Source: Burkholderiales bacterium (GTDB lineage: Bacteria > Pseudomonadota > Gammaproteobacteria > Burkholderiales > Casimicrobiaceae). Taken from it: a DNA stretch of 64,000 nt. The notes below the pieces were generated by a model. The model worked only from the letters and a program-made list of their open reading frames with translations, was not told where the DNA came from and ran no database searches. How positions within the stretch are numbered: the first letter of the stretch is position 1; each line of letters begins with the position of its first letter. Position numbers and translations under genes: made by a program. The DNA lies in NCBI GenBank assembly GCA_020853025.1, contig JADYZP010000052.1, positions 59,371 through 123,370 of the forward strand, given 5' to 3'. This document shows positions 7,630-15,984 of the stretch, in pieces.

Positions 7630-9969
7630 TCAGCTCGTTCCGGCAAGCGATTTCAGTCCGACCCACGCCTGGCCCAGCGCCAGGCCGCCGTCGTTGGGCG
7701 GCACCGCCTGCGCTTCGAGCAGGGCGAGCCCCCGCTGCGCGAGCGCCGCGCGCAGGCCCTCCGACAGCAGCGCGTTGAGAAAGCAGCCGCCGCCGCCCGC
7801 GACCGTGGTCAGCGCCTTCGTCGCCGCCGTGCGCGCCGTCCAGTCGGCGAGCGCGGCGACCAGCGTCGCGTGGAACAATGCCGCACCGAAGCCGGCGTCA
7901 TCGGTATCCGCGAGCCGCGCCAGCAGGCGCGTCAGGTCGAGCTCGTTGTCGGCGCTGATCGTGTAGAGCGCCGGGTCGGCGGGCACCGGTCCGTGCGCCT
8001 GCGCGCATCCTTCGAGCAGCATCGCCGCCTGGCCTTCGAAGGCCATTCGCTGGCGTACCCCCAGCATTCCCGCTGCCGCGTCGAACCAGCGGCCCATGCT
8101 CGACGTCGGCGGGGCGCGCACGCCCAGCGCGAGCATCGACGCCACGGTGCGCGCACCCGGCTCGCTGGCGAAACGCCGCTCGATTTCGGCGCCGCGGCCG
8201 GCGCGATCCAGCGCCGCCGCCGCCATCCGCCACGGCTCGCGCGCGGCGCGATCGCCACCGGGGAGCATGAGCGGCGCCAGGCGTCCGACGCGGTCGCAGC
8301 GCGTCCCTGCGACGACCAGCAGTTCCCCACCCCACGCGCCACCGTCGGTTCCGAGCCCGACGCCGTCGAGCGCCAACCCCAAAACCGGACCTCGATGACG
8401 ATGTTCGGCCAGCACCGTGGCAATGTGCGCGTGATGGTGCTGCACGCCGTGCAGCGGGACGCCGTAGCGCGCCGCCAGCCGGGCCGCGTGGCGCGTGCTG
8501 AAAAAATCGGGATGCAGGTCGTGCACGATCAGCGCCGGCGTGACGTCGACGGTCGCCAGCAGGTGATCCGCCGCGTCTTCGAGTGCGCGGCAGGTCGGCG
8601 CGTTGTCGAGGTCTCCGATATGCTGCGACACGAAAGCTTCGTCGCCGCGCGTCACGCAGACCGTGTTCTTGAAATAGCCGCCGACCGCCAGCACCGAAGG
8701 TCCGGCAACGGCGAGCGGAATCGCCCGCGGCGTGTAGCCGCGTGCGCGCCTGACGAACTGGAACCCGTGTGTGCCTTCTTCCGGCAGCGCGCGGACGACG
8801 CTGTCGTCGCAACCGACGACGATGTCGCGATCGTGGACGACGTAGCCGTCGGCGATAGCTTCGAGGCGTCGGCAAGCCTCAGCGTTGCCGGTGACCAGCG
8901 GCTCGCCTCCCGGATTGGCGCTGGTCATCACCAGCACCAGCGCCTGCGCCTGGTCACGCCACTGCACGCCCGCGGGTCGACCCGCCGCCTCGTGAAACAG
9001 CAGGTGCTGCAGCGGTGTGTACGGCAGCATGACGCCAAGCCAGCCGAGGCCCGGTGCTACACCGGCAAGCGCGCCATCGACGCCTTCGCGCTTGCGCAAC
9101 AGGACGATCGGCCGCTGCCTGGAGTCGAGCAACGCCCCTTCGCTCGCCGATACCTGCGCGAATGCCGCCACCGACGCCAGGTTCGCCAGCATGACGGCAA
9201 AGGGCTTTTCCTCGCGCGCCTTGCGCGCGCGCAGCCGCGCGACGGCATCCGCGTTGCGGGCGTCGCAGGCGAGATGGAATCCACCCAGACCCTTGATGGC
9301 GAGAATCTCGCCGCGGGCGATGCGCATCGCCGCTTCGGCAACCGCATCGACGTCGCGCAGTTCCCTGCCCGCGGCGTCGAGAAACGCAAGCCGCGGGCCG
9401 CACTCCGGGCAGGCATTGGGCTCGGCATGAAAGCGGCGATCGGACGGATTGCGGTATTCGGAAAGACAGCGCGGACACTGCGCGAACGTCGCCATGCTCG
9501 TCGTCGCGCGATCGTAGGGCAGCGAGCGCGTGATCGTGTAGCGCGGGCCGCAATGCGTGCAGTTGGTGAACGCGTAGCGATGGCGGCGATCGGATGGCGT
9601 GAAGAGTTCGTCCAGGCAGTCGGCGCAGACCGCGCTGTCGGATCCGATCGCCGTCGCACCCTGCCCCTTGACGCTGCCGAGAATCGCGAAGTCGCCTGCG
9701 CCGGTGCCCAACTCGCACTCCTGCAGGGTGACGCGGTCGACGCGCGCGTGCTGTGGCGCATCGTCGCGCAGGCGGCGGGTCAGCTGCTCGACGCATTCCG
9801 GGTCGCCCTGCACCTCGATCGTCACGCCGGCGGAGTCGTTGCGCACCCAGCCCGCCAGCTCGAGTTCGCGCGCCACCCGGTAGACGAAGGGCCGGAAACC
9901 GACACCCTGCACGATGCCCTGCACCTCGATGCGGCGGCGCACGACATGGGTCGTGATGGCAACGCTCAT
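7630..9969 (-). CDS. hypF: Carbamoyltransferase HypF
   Basis: A 779-residue multidomain protein. It has an N-terminal acylphosphatase domain (VQGVGFRPFVYRVA), two zinc-finger blocks (CADC/CTHC and CPRC/CPEC pairs, near residues 110-185), a YrdC-like ATP-binding domain, and a C-terminal Kae1-like domain with the metal-binding HHAHIA motif. It converts carbamoyl phosphate to carbamoyl-AMP and transfers the carbamoyl group to HypE. The start at 9969 (MSVAITTHVV) places the acylphosphatase motif at the usual distance. Confidence 0.97.
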   Translation of the reverse strand: MSVAITTHVVRRRIEVQGIVQGVGFRPFVYRVARELELAGWVRNDSAGVTIEVQGDPECVEQLTRRLRDDAPQHARVDRVTLQECELGTGAGDFAILGSVKGQGATAIGSDSAVCADCLDELFTPSDRRHRYAFTNCTHCGPRYTITRSLPYDRATTSMATFAQCPRCLSEYRNPSDRRFHAEPNACPECGPRLAFLDAAGRELRDVDAVAEAAMRIARGEILAIKGLGGFHLACDARNADAVARLRARKAREEKPFAVMLANLASVAAFAQVSASEGALLDSRQRPIVLLRKREGVDGALAGVAPGLGWLGVMLPYTPLQHLLFHEAAGRPAGVQWRDQAQALVLVMTSANPGGEPLVTGNAEACRRLEAIADGYVVHDRDIVVGCDDSVVRALPEEGTHGFQFVRRARGYTPRAIPLAVAGPSVLAVGGYFKNTVCVTRGDEAFVSQHIGDLDNAPTCRALEDAADHLLATVDVTPALIVHDLHPDFFSTRHAARLAARYGVPLHGVQHHHAHIATVLAEHRHRGPVLGLALDGVGLGTDGGAWGGELLVVAGTRCDRVGRLAPLMLPGGDRAAREPWRMAAAALDRAGRGAEIERRFASEPGARTVASMLALGVRAPPTSSMGRWFDAAAGMLGVRQRMAFEGQAAMLLEGCAQAHGPVPADPALYTISADNELDLTRLLARLADTDDAGFGAALFHATLVAALADWTARTAATKALTTVAGGGGCFLNALLSEGLRAALAQRGLALLEAQAVPPNDGGLALGQAWVGLKSLAGTS

Positions 9970-9982
9970 CGACGCTCGCTCG

Positions 9983-10942
9983 TCAGCTTCCGCGCGCGGC
10001 CGCAGCCAGCTTCGCTTCCAGCTCGGCAACACGGCGGCGCAGGCCCTCGGCGTTGCGATCGCGCGCATTGCGCGCCGCAGCGCAGCCGTGCTCGATCCAG
10101 GATAGCCACGCGGCCAGGCCTTCGCCGCTGGTGGCCGATACGCACATCACCGGCAGTCCTGGACGAATTGCGCGCGCCCGCGCGCTCGCCGCGTCGACGT
10201 CGAAGGCGACGTAGGGCAAGAGGTCGACCTTGTTGATCAGCATCAGGTCGGCGGCGCGGAACATGTCCGGATACTTCTGCGGCTTGTCGTCGCCTTCGGT
10301 GACCGACAGGATCACGACCTTGTGCGTCTCGCCCAGGTCGAAAGCGGCCGGACAGACCAGGTTGCCGACGTTCTCGATCAGCAGCAGGCTGTCCTCGGCC
10401 GGATCGAGTGTGGTCAGCGCATCGCCGACCATCTGCGCATCCAGGTGGCAGCCGCGTCCGGTGTTGATCTGCACAGCGGCGGCACCGGTGGCGCGGATGC
10501 GATCGGCGTCGAGCGAAGTTTGCTGGTCGCCTTCGACGACCGCCATCGCCAGGCTCGCCTTCAGCGCCTCGATGGTGCGCACAAGCAGCGTCGTCTTGCC
10601 CGACCCGGGGCTGGACACCAGGTTCAGCGCGAAGATGCCGCGGTCGTGCATCGTCTGCCGGTTGCGCTGCGCGAAGGCGTCGTTGCGCGCGAGGATGTCC
10701 TGTTCGATGGCCACGACCCGATCGGCGGCAAGCGCGGCGTCGTGCACGGCGCCGAGCGGCGCCGCATGTCTTGCCGGTCGCGCCGTCGGACGCAATGAAC
10801 CGTGCCAGCTGCCGTCGGCGTGGCGATGCAACGGCAGCGCCCGCGGATCCGCGTGGTGGAACGCGCTCCGGCTCCCGGTGCGCGGCGTCGGAACCCCATC
10901 GATGCGGGTTTCACCGTGACTGCAACCGCAGGTCGTGCACAT
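9983..10942 (-). CDS. hypB: Nickel-insertion GTPase HypB
   Basis: A 319-residue SIMIBI-class GTPase. The N-terminus begins MCTTCGC, the high-affinity nickel site, followed by a His-rich linker ([16 protein letters not shown]) that may store metal. The P-loop SPGSGKTT lies near residue 120, with ENVGNLVCP and NKVDLLPY as further GTPase motifs. With HypA it loads nickel into the large subunit. A C-terminal arginine- and alanine-rich extension of about 35 residues looks helical and is longer than in many homologues. Confidence 0.96.
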   Translation of the reverse strand: MCTTCGCSHGETRIDGVPTPRTGSRSAFHHADPRALPLHRHADGSWHGSLRPTARPARHAAPLGAVHDAALAADRVVAIEQDILARNDAFAQRNRQTMHDRGIFALNLVSSPGSGKTTLLVRTIEALKASLAMAVVEGDQQTSLDADRIRATGAAAVQINTGRGCHLDAQMVGDALTTLDPAEDSLLLIENVGNLVCPAAFDLGETHKVVILSVTEGDDKPQKYPDMFRAADLMLINKVDLLPYVAFDVDAASARARAIRPGLPVMCVSATSGEGLAAWLSWIEHGCAAARNARDRNAEGLRRRVAELEAKLAAAARGS

Positions 10943-10990
10943 GTCGATCGATCCTTTCCTGGCCAAGGCGCGGTATCCACGCGCCGCCGT

Positions 10991-11332
10991 TCACCTGACT
11001 CCGATTTCCTTCACCCGCATCTCTTCGCCGCCGACGACCTGCAGCTGATAGCTGCCGCAGTTGGGGCAGGCATCACCGAAACCTGCCAGCGCCACGTGCT
11101 CGCCGCAGGGCATGCACCAGGCCATGCCCGGTCGCGTTTCGATCTCCAGCGCCGCGCCATCGGCGACGCTGCCGCGCGTGACCGCGTCGAAACAGAATCG
11201 CAGCGCGCGCGGCTCGACGTGCGCCAGCGCGCCGATCTCCAGCCAGACCGTGTGCACGCGGCTCGCCTGGCAGCGGATCGCCGCATCTTCGACAATGCGC
11301 AGCACGCCTTCGGCCAACGCGACTTCATGCAC
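10991..11332 (-). CDS. hypA: Nickel metallochaperone HypA
   Basis: A 113-residue protein beginning with the nickel-binding N-terminus MHE and carrying the structural zinc site CMPC...CPNC. It delivers nickel to the large subunit together with HypB. The start codon is GTG and overlaps the end of hoxV by 8 bp. It is separated by about 48 bp from hypB. Confidence 0.95.
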   Translation of the reverse strand: MHEVALAEGVLRIVEDAAIRCQASRVHTVWLEIGALAHVEPRALRFCFDAVTRGSVADGAALEIETRPGMAWCMPCGEHVALAGFGDACPNCGSYQLQVVGGEEMRVKEIGVR

Positions 11333-12479
11333 GCGCCACCTCGACCTTGCACGCTACGCACGGGTCCAGCGCGTGGATCGCCAGTCGCGCATGACGCAGC
11401 AGCGCCGCGTCGTCGCCGGCGTTGGCTCCGGTCAACGCATGCACCAGCGGACCTTCCGGATGGAAGTTCCAATCGGTCGGCGCGACGATCTGATAGTCGA
11501 CAATGCATTCGTCGTGAACGCGCGCGCGATGCAGCAGCACGCCACGCGCGGTTTCGACCACGCCCAGTCCATCACCGTCGCCGAGGCCGACGCTTTGTGC
11601 CCGGGGCAACGTCGGCATCGCATCCTGCTCATCTGCGAGTTCTGCGAACAGGCGCGCGACCTCGACCATGCGCGCGACGATCCGCGTGGCCGCGGTGCGG
11701 CCGAAGCGGCGCTCGCAGTCGGCGACCAACGGGTGCTCGTGCATGCGCGCCAGCGCACCCGTCTCCGCCGGCGCACCCGCCCATGTCGGCGCCCGCGGGA
11801 AGTCGGGATCGTCGCGCAACGCGGGAGCTATGACGTGGCGCACGCGATCGCGCGACAGTGGCGGCAGCAGGCGTACATCGTTGCGGCGCGGAACCTGCGC
11901 TTCGACGAGCACCTGCCGGAGCAGCCGCGCCGGCCCCGTCTTCGCTTCGGCGCACCACCGTTCGAGTGCCGCGACGTCGACCCGTTCGAGGAACGCGCCG
12001 GGGGCCATGGCGTAGATCGCGCCTTCGGCGAGGTGCGCGAGACGCGCCGCCAGTTCGCGCATCGCCTTCGCATCGCCCAACAGGTCGCTGCCGTCCGACG
12101 CGCGCGTCGACGTCGCGATCAGGTAACGGACGGCGGTGACAGCCGTGACCTGCGGCTCGGCGCTCATCGCGTTCGGCCAGCCGATCAGCAGGTGCCAGAA
12201 ATTCTCCTGCAGCGCCTCCACGATGACTCCCGCGGTGCGCGACGGGGATTCGGCGACAAAGCCCGCGGCGCCTGCCGCGGCCAGCGCACAAGCGGCAGCC
12301 GCACCCTGCGCCCCGCCGCAGACGCTGTACAGCAGCGGGATCGTCGTTGCGGCGTCGGCCGCCGTCCTGCCGGACAGGATGCGCGACGCGACCCGCGGCC
12401 GCGACAAGCGCACATCGACGTTGCGTACGGCCTGCGCGTCACGAGCGAGCGTCACGACCAGTTCACCTTCGAGGTTCAT
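11325..12479 (-). CDS. hoxV: Hydrogenase large-subunit-like maturation scaffold HoxV/HupK
   Basis: A 384-residue protein related to NiFe large subunits but far shorter. It keeps a C-terminal DPCVACKVE motif like the HoxG metal site. It lacks a normal N-terminal RxCGxC; CGGAQG near residue 53 takes its place. HoxV is known as a scaffold on which the Fe(CN)2CO unit is passed to HoxG. It sits between hoxT (16-bp overlap) and hypA (8-bp overlap). It is unlikely to be an enzyme. Confidence 0.88.
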   Translation of the reverse strand: MNLEGELVVTLARDAQAVRNVDVRLSRPRVASRILSGRTAADAATTIPLLYSVCGGAQGAAAACALAAAGAAGFVAESPSRTAGVIVEALQENFWHLLIGWPNAMSAEPQVTAVTAVRYLIATSTRASDGSDLLGDAKAMRELAARLAHLAEGAIYAMAPGAFLERVDVAALERWCAEAKTGPARLLRQVLVEAQVPRRNDVRLLPPLSRDRVRHVIAPALRDDPDFPRAPTWAGAPAETGALARMHEHPLVADCERRFGRTAATRIVARMVEVARLFAELADEQDAMPTLPRAQSVGLGDGDGLGVVETARGVLLHRARVHDECIVDYQIVAPTDWNFHPEGPLVHALTGANAGDDAALLRHARLAIHALDPCVACKVEVARA

Positions 12480-12984
12480 CGCCTGTGGCACCGAGGCGCC
12501 CGCGCAGCAGGTCGCGCCGCGAAACCGGTTGCTCGAGCCTCCGTTCGACGCCGGCGATCGGCCCTTCGGCGTTCGGCGCCGCACGCTCGGCGTTCTCGGC
12601 GTCGAGCAGCGCAACCCGCGCATGTTGCGCCACCAGGCGCGCCGTCGGCTGGTCGGCGAATTCGCGCACCGGCGAGAACAGCGAGCACATGGCGTAGTCG
12701 CCGAGCACGTCGTCGCAAGCGCCGATGAACTCGAAGTCGCCGGCCGGGAATGCGTGCAGGCGCTTCACACCCGTCGCCAGCGCGACCCAGCGTTCGGGAT
12801 CGCGTGGCGCCAGCACCAGATTCATGAACCACGGCGTCAACAGCACGCCTAGCCAATGGTCCTTCCATGGTGCGAAGCCGATTGCCTCGACTTCGAGCGC
12901 GCAGTTGACCACATCCAGGCCCTGCATGCGCGCCGCCGCCACGCGATAGAAGTCGACCAGCCGCGGCGAGGGATCAGGTCGCAT
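12463..12984 (-). CDS. hoxT: Hydrogenase assembly chaperone HoxT/HupJ (HybE family)
   Basis: A 173-residue protein with the HybE/HupJ core, including WLGVLLTPWFMNLVL and a GDYAMCSLFSP segment. Members act as proofreading chaperones during small-subunit maturation and Tat export. The ATG at 12984 lies 11 bp inside the rubredoxin gene, and its end overlaps the start of hoxV. Gene order and length match hoxT of the Cupriavidus MBH operon. Confidence 0.88.
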   Translation of the reverse strand: MRPDPSPRLVDFYRVAAARMQGLDVVNCALEVEAIGFAPWKDHWLGVLLTPWFMNLVLAPRDPERWVALATGVKRLHAFPAGDFEFIGACDDVLGDYAMCSLFSPVREFADQPTARLVAQHARVALLDAENAERAAPNAEGPIAGVERRLEQPVSRRDLLRGRLGATGDEPRR

Positions 12985-13189
12985 CGGAAAGATCCAGGAA
13001 CTGATCCTGCGTCGCCGAACAGTTCGGACAGGTCCAGTGCGGCGGCAAGTCGGCGAACGCGGTTCCCGCCGGAATCTGCCACACGGGGTCGCCGACGCCG
13101 GGGTCGTAGACGTGCCAGCAGATCCTGCATTCGCGACGTCGCGGCGCTGCCGCGGAGGCCTCCGTGTCACACGCTTGTCGCGGATCCAT
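12974..13189 (-). CDS. hoxR: Rubredoxin HoxR
   Basis: A 71-residue rubredoxin with the iron ligands CRIC and CPNC about 35 residues apart, a Tyr-Asp-Pro segment and a short acidic C-terminus. HoxR-type rubredoxins belong to uptake-hydrogenase operons of aerobes and are needed for correct assembly of the iron-sulfur clusters in the O2-tolerant small subunit. The ATG at 13189 gives an 18-residue N-terminal extension before the first cysteine pair. Confidence 0.94.
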   Translation of the reverse strand: MDPRQACDTEASAAAPRRRECRICWHVYDPGVGDPVWQIPAGTAFADLPPHWTCPNCSATQDQFLDLSDAT

Positions 13190-13196
13190 CGCCGGC

Positions 13197-14078
13197 TCAG
13201 CGCTGTGCCACGTCGGCGCAGGACTCGCCAATCCAGTCGACCAGTTCGGCGAGCCGCTCGCGGCTTTCCTCGAGGTCCTCGGGCGCTGCCAGCGCCACCA
13301 CAGGAACGTCGATGATTTCGACGGTATTGAGGATCAGCGTCTTCATGCTGTTGAAGTACTGGACGCGCCAGACGTCGCGCAGGCGCGTCGATGTGATGTG
13401 GCAATTGCCGAAACCGCGCGAAATCATCGCGACCGGTCCCACGGGGAGCGCCTGCTCGAGCACCAGGTGATCGTCGGGCGTCAACGGAAACAGCGTCAGG
13501 TTGATCACGTGCGCCGGCGCTTCATCGACGCGCTCGGCCATCTGGCTTGCGATCTCCGCCAGCAGAGCCGGCGAATTCATCGCTCCGGGCGGCAACGGCA
13601 CCAGCGGCGGTGCGGCGCTTGCCGCCGCTCGTGCGACGCCGGTGACGACCCGTGGCAGTGGTCCGGCTTCGAGCCGGTCGGAGGCGAGCATGCCGGCAGC
13701 GTCCAGCGTGCAGACGCGCCACAACCCGGTGAACACGCTTTCCTGTATGTGCAAGCTGCGGTCGCCGCCGATGCGAATCGACACCTCGCCTTCGCCGAGC
13801 ATTTCGTCCACAACTTCAAGAATCCGGGACGGCAGCCCTCCCAGATCGATCTGTGGGCCGTCGCCTGCACTCCCGGGATCCCAGCCGCGCATGCGTTCGA
13901 GGAACTGCGCAAGCACGTCGTACGCGCCGCGCAGCGCGACTGCGTCCGCGCGCTCGGGGACGACAGGCATGCTGAACGTGTTCATTCCCTGCGGCATCTG
14001 CAGATACTGCAACTCCGATTCTTCGACCGGCTGCGAGCCCGGGCCGATGGCGCGCACCGGAAGCGGGAACTCCTTCAT
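13197..14078 (-). CDS. hoxQ: Hydrogenase expression/formation protein HoxQ/HupH
   Basis: A 293-residue HupH-family protein. Two ATG codons are adjacent (14081 and 14078); the second has the better spacing from AGGAG. The C-terminal part (SRGFGNCHITSTRLRDVWRVQYFNS) is highly typical of the family. With HoxO it forms a complex that protects and proofreads the Tat-dependent small-subunit precursor. It lies between hoxO and hoxR, as in other MBH operons. Confidence 0.94.
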   Translation of the reverse strand: MKEFPLPVRAIGPGSQPVEESELQYLQMPQGMNTFSMPVVPERADAVALRGAYDVLAQFLERMRGWDPGSAGDGPQIDLGGLPSRILEVVDEMLGEGEVSIRIGGDRSLHIQESVFTGLWRVCTLDAAGMLASDRLEAGPLPRVVTGVARAAASAAPPLVPLPPGAMNSPALLAEIASQMAERVDEAPAHVINLTLFPLTPDDHLVLEQALPVGPVAMISRGFGNCHITSTRLRDVWRVQYFNSMKTLILNTVEIIDVPVVALAAPEDLEESRERLAELVDWIGESCADVAQR

Positions 14079-14099
14079 CATGACTCCTCGAAAGTGTAC

Positions 14100-14576
14100 T
14101 CAGGCATGGCAACCGCCAGCGCCCTCGGCGCCACCGCGCACGGCGATGCCCACCGACGGCGGCCGCGTCGGTGCGGCGCGCAGCAGCAGGTTCATCGCCG
14201 CGATGTATTCGTCCCAATTGCGCAAGCCATCGATCGCGCCCACGTAAGCGCCGTCGGTGAGCATCACGACCGCGGGCCAGCGCCGGAAGCCGTAGCGCAC
14301 CGCCTCGCGGCGCGCGTCTTCCGGCAGCAGGACCCCGACTCGGAAGCGCCCGGGAAAGGCGCGCGCGAGTTCCGGAACGATCACCGCGAGATCCAGCGTT
14401 TCACGAAAGCGTACCGGGTCCTCGATAAAGAGCAGCAGCGCGTGGCCAGGTGGCGTCGTGAACGCGGCAAAGTTCTCCGCCGTCAGGCGCGCATAGCCAT
14501 GCTCCGCGAACAGGCGGGCGATCAGCGGATACGCCATCGGGTCGGCGTTGGCGCCGGGTGGCATCGGCATCGGCAT
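14100..14576 (-). CDS. hoxO: Thioredoxin-like small-subunit chaperone HoxO/HupG (HyaE family)
   Basis: A protein of 154-158 residues with a thioredoxin-like fold (HALLLFIEDPVRF, RFRVGVLL, RWPAVVMLTDGAYVGAIDG) but without a redox CXXC pair. HyaE/HoxO proteins bind the Tat signal peptide of the small-subunit precursor. Three in-frame ATGs (14576, 14570, 14564; MPMPMPPG) are possible starts. A Gly-rich tail ends in GGCHA, which could bind metal; this is speculative. Confidence 0.88.
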   Translation of the reverse strand: MPMPMPPGANADPMAYPLIARLFAEHGYARLTAENFAAFTTPPGHALLLFIEDPVRFRETLDLAVIVPELARAFPGRFRVGVLLPEDARREAVRYGFRRWPAVVMLTDGAYVGAIDGLRNWDEYIAAMNLLLRAAPTRPPSVGIAVRGGAEGAGGCHA

Positions 14577-14578
14577 CG

Positions 14579-14884
14579 TCACTGGATTTTTCCGCGCAGG
14601 TGCATCGGCAACTCGGGCTGGCGACCGACGAGATCGGCGAAGTGGGCGTCGGTCACCGCCTCGCCGGCGAGCACTGCCGCGAGCGCATCCAGCGCCGCGT
14701 TGGTCTGCGCGGCTTCGGTCGCACTCAGCACACGCATCGCGGCGCCGCGAAAGGCGAGCACCCAGGTGCCCGGCGCCGGCGCGTCGATCAGCGCGCAATC
14801 CAGCGCCGCCCGCTCGCCGCGCCCGACGCATTGCGCGATTCCTTCGTTCACGTTCTCCACCTGCATGGGGATGCCGATGCACAT
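14579..14884 (-). CDS. hoxL: HypC-like chaperone HoxL/HupF
   Basis: A 101-residue HypC paralogue beginning MCIGIPMQ, with the essential cysteine at position 2. It is longer than HypC at the C-terminus. HoxL is dedicated to delivering the iron unit to the MBH large subunit. It starts 2 bp after hoxM and stops just before hoxO. Confidence 0.94.
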   Translation of the reverse strand: MCIGIPMQVENVNEGIAQCVGRGERAALDCALIDAPAPGTWVLAFRGAAMRVLSATEAAQTNAALDALAAVLAGEAVTDAHFADLVGRQPELPMHLRGKIQ

Positions 14885-14885
14885 G

Positions 14886-15515
14886 TCAGCCCCGTTGGCC
14901 CAGCGCACGCTCGAGCACGCGCGCATCGCCGCTGCGCAGTGCATCGCGATCCGACGGTCGCTCGGCTTCGTAGGCGGCAAGCGCCAGCGCATGCGCATTC
15001 AAGGGCTCGCAGACGGCGCCCGGCGCGCGCGGCGCGCCGGGGAAGCCCCACGCCGCCAGTTGCTCGGTGGCGAGCGCCACGGCCTCGGGGATGCGCGTCC
15101 GCACGGCGTCACGCAGGCTGCCGCCGAAATCGTTCAACTCGACCGGCTGCACGCCGATGGCGACGATCGCATCGGGCGCGCGACCGTTCAGCTGCGCGAT
15201 CGCCAGAAGATCGTTGAAGCCGACCTGGTGCGGAGACAGCTTGGTGCGGCCCCAGGCGGGTACCTCGGCGTCGCGGAGCACGCGGAGCGTGCCCGGCGGC
15301 AGCGCGAAGTCGATGGCATCGAAGACCAGGATCCGGCGTGCCGACGTCAGGTCGTCGTAGAGAGCGAGGCCGAGGGTGCCGCCGTCCAGCAGCCTGACGC
15401 CGGTAGGGAACACGCACGCCTGGTGCAGCGCCTCGACCGCGCGCACGCCGAATCCCTCATCAGCCCACAGCAGATTGCCGATGCCGAGAACCAGAACTTC
15501 GCAACGCGCGCTCAA
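14886..15515 (-). CDS. hoxM: Hydrogenase maturation endopeptidase HoxM/HupD
   Basis: A 209-residue protease that removes the C-terminal peptide of the large subunit after nickel insertion. Family motifs are visible: the GIGNLLWADEGFGVRA start with its acidic metal ligand, FDAIDF for the second ligand, and SPHQVGFND for the histidine ligand. The start codon appears to be TTG (no in-frame ATG nearby), preceded by AGGGGGCGAC. A GTAACA-N6-GTAACA direct repeat ends 9 bp upstream of this start. Confidence 0.94.
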   Translation of the reverse strand: MSARCEVLVLGIGNLLWADEGFGVRAVEALHQACVFPTGVRLLDGGTLGLALYDDLTSARRILVFDAIDFALPPGTLRVLRDAEVPAWGRTKLSPHQVGFNDLLAIAQLNGRAPDAIVAIGVQPVELNDFGGSLRDAVRTRIPEAVALATEQLAAWGFPGAPRAPGAVCEPLNAHALALAAYEAERPSDRDALRSGDARVLERALGQRG

Positions 15516-15524
15516 GTCGCCCCC

Positions 15525-15542
15525 TGTTACCCTTCGTGTTAC
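15525..15542 (-). promoter_or_regulatory. Direct repeat GTAACA-N6-GTAACA in front of hoxM
   Basis: On the - strand two identical GTAACA hexamers are separated by six bases, immediately upstream of the hoxM ribosome-binding region. The same hexamer pair with the same spacing occurs at 19813-19830 in the hoxK/ubiA intergenic region. Two identical 12-base matches at one locus are unlikely by chance. It may be a tandem-site regulator target; the binding protein is not known. Confidence 0.4.
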
Positions 15543-15631
15543 TACAGGAGCAAGACTAGCGCTGCTGCGCGGCAGCGCCTTTGTGTTAGGTCAAGGCCGC
15601 TGCGCGCGCGTTGCGCGCAATGAATCAGCGG

Positions 15632-15913
15632 CTATTTGCGGCGCGTCGTGGCGAACTCGCGCATCGCGATATGCATGTCCCAGGCGACCTGCAGGTGCAT
15701 CCAGAACACCGCGTCGTTGCCGAAGAACATGGCGAGCCGGACCGCGGTGTCGGGCGTGATCGCGCGCCGTCCCTTGATCAACTCGTTGACGCGCCGGCGC
15801 GAGATGCCGAGCGCCTGCGCCAGTTCGGTCTGGTTGATCGACAGCGGCCTCAAGTACCTCGATTCGAGGAATTCGCCGGGACGCGGCGGACGGCGCGTGG
15901 CGACCGCCGGCAC
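15632..15913 (-). CDS. XRE/HigA-like helix-turn-helix protein inserted in the hox operon
   Basis: A 93-residue protein read from a GTG at 15913; no ATG exists nearby in frame. The family signature is clear: PGEFLESRYLRPLSINQTELAQALG, then SRRRVNELIKGRRAITPDTAVRLAMFFG and FWMHLQ. This matches HigA-type addiction-module antitoxins, which are DNA-binding. No HigB-like toxin lies on either side: hoxZ is 71 bp upstream and hoxM 116 bp downstream. It is co-oriented with the hydrogenase genes, so it may have become a local regulator. The start is moderately certain because the ribosome-binding site is weak. Confidence 0.8.
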   Translation of the reverse strand: MPAVATRRPPRPGEFLESRYLRPLSINQTELAQALGISRRRVNELIKGRRAITPDTAVRLAMFFGNDAVFWMHLQVAWDMHIAMREFATTRRK

Positions 15914-15984
15914 TCGCCGACGAGCCGCCAAAGAGCGGTGCCCGTGGACGACTTTGCCGGCGACCGCCTGCCCGGGTCGCGCGT

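Noticed and set aside
11325-12479. Second hydrogenase large subunit
   Set aside because: The protein is short, lacks the N-terminal metal cysteines, and sits exactly where hoxV belongs; it is a maturation scaffold.
15559-15578. Hairpin GCGCTGC-TGCGCG-GCAGCGC between the HTH gene and hoxM
   Set aside because: GC-rich stems are frequent here and no T-run follows, so it was not called a terminator.
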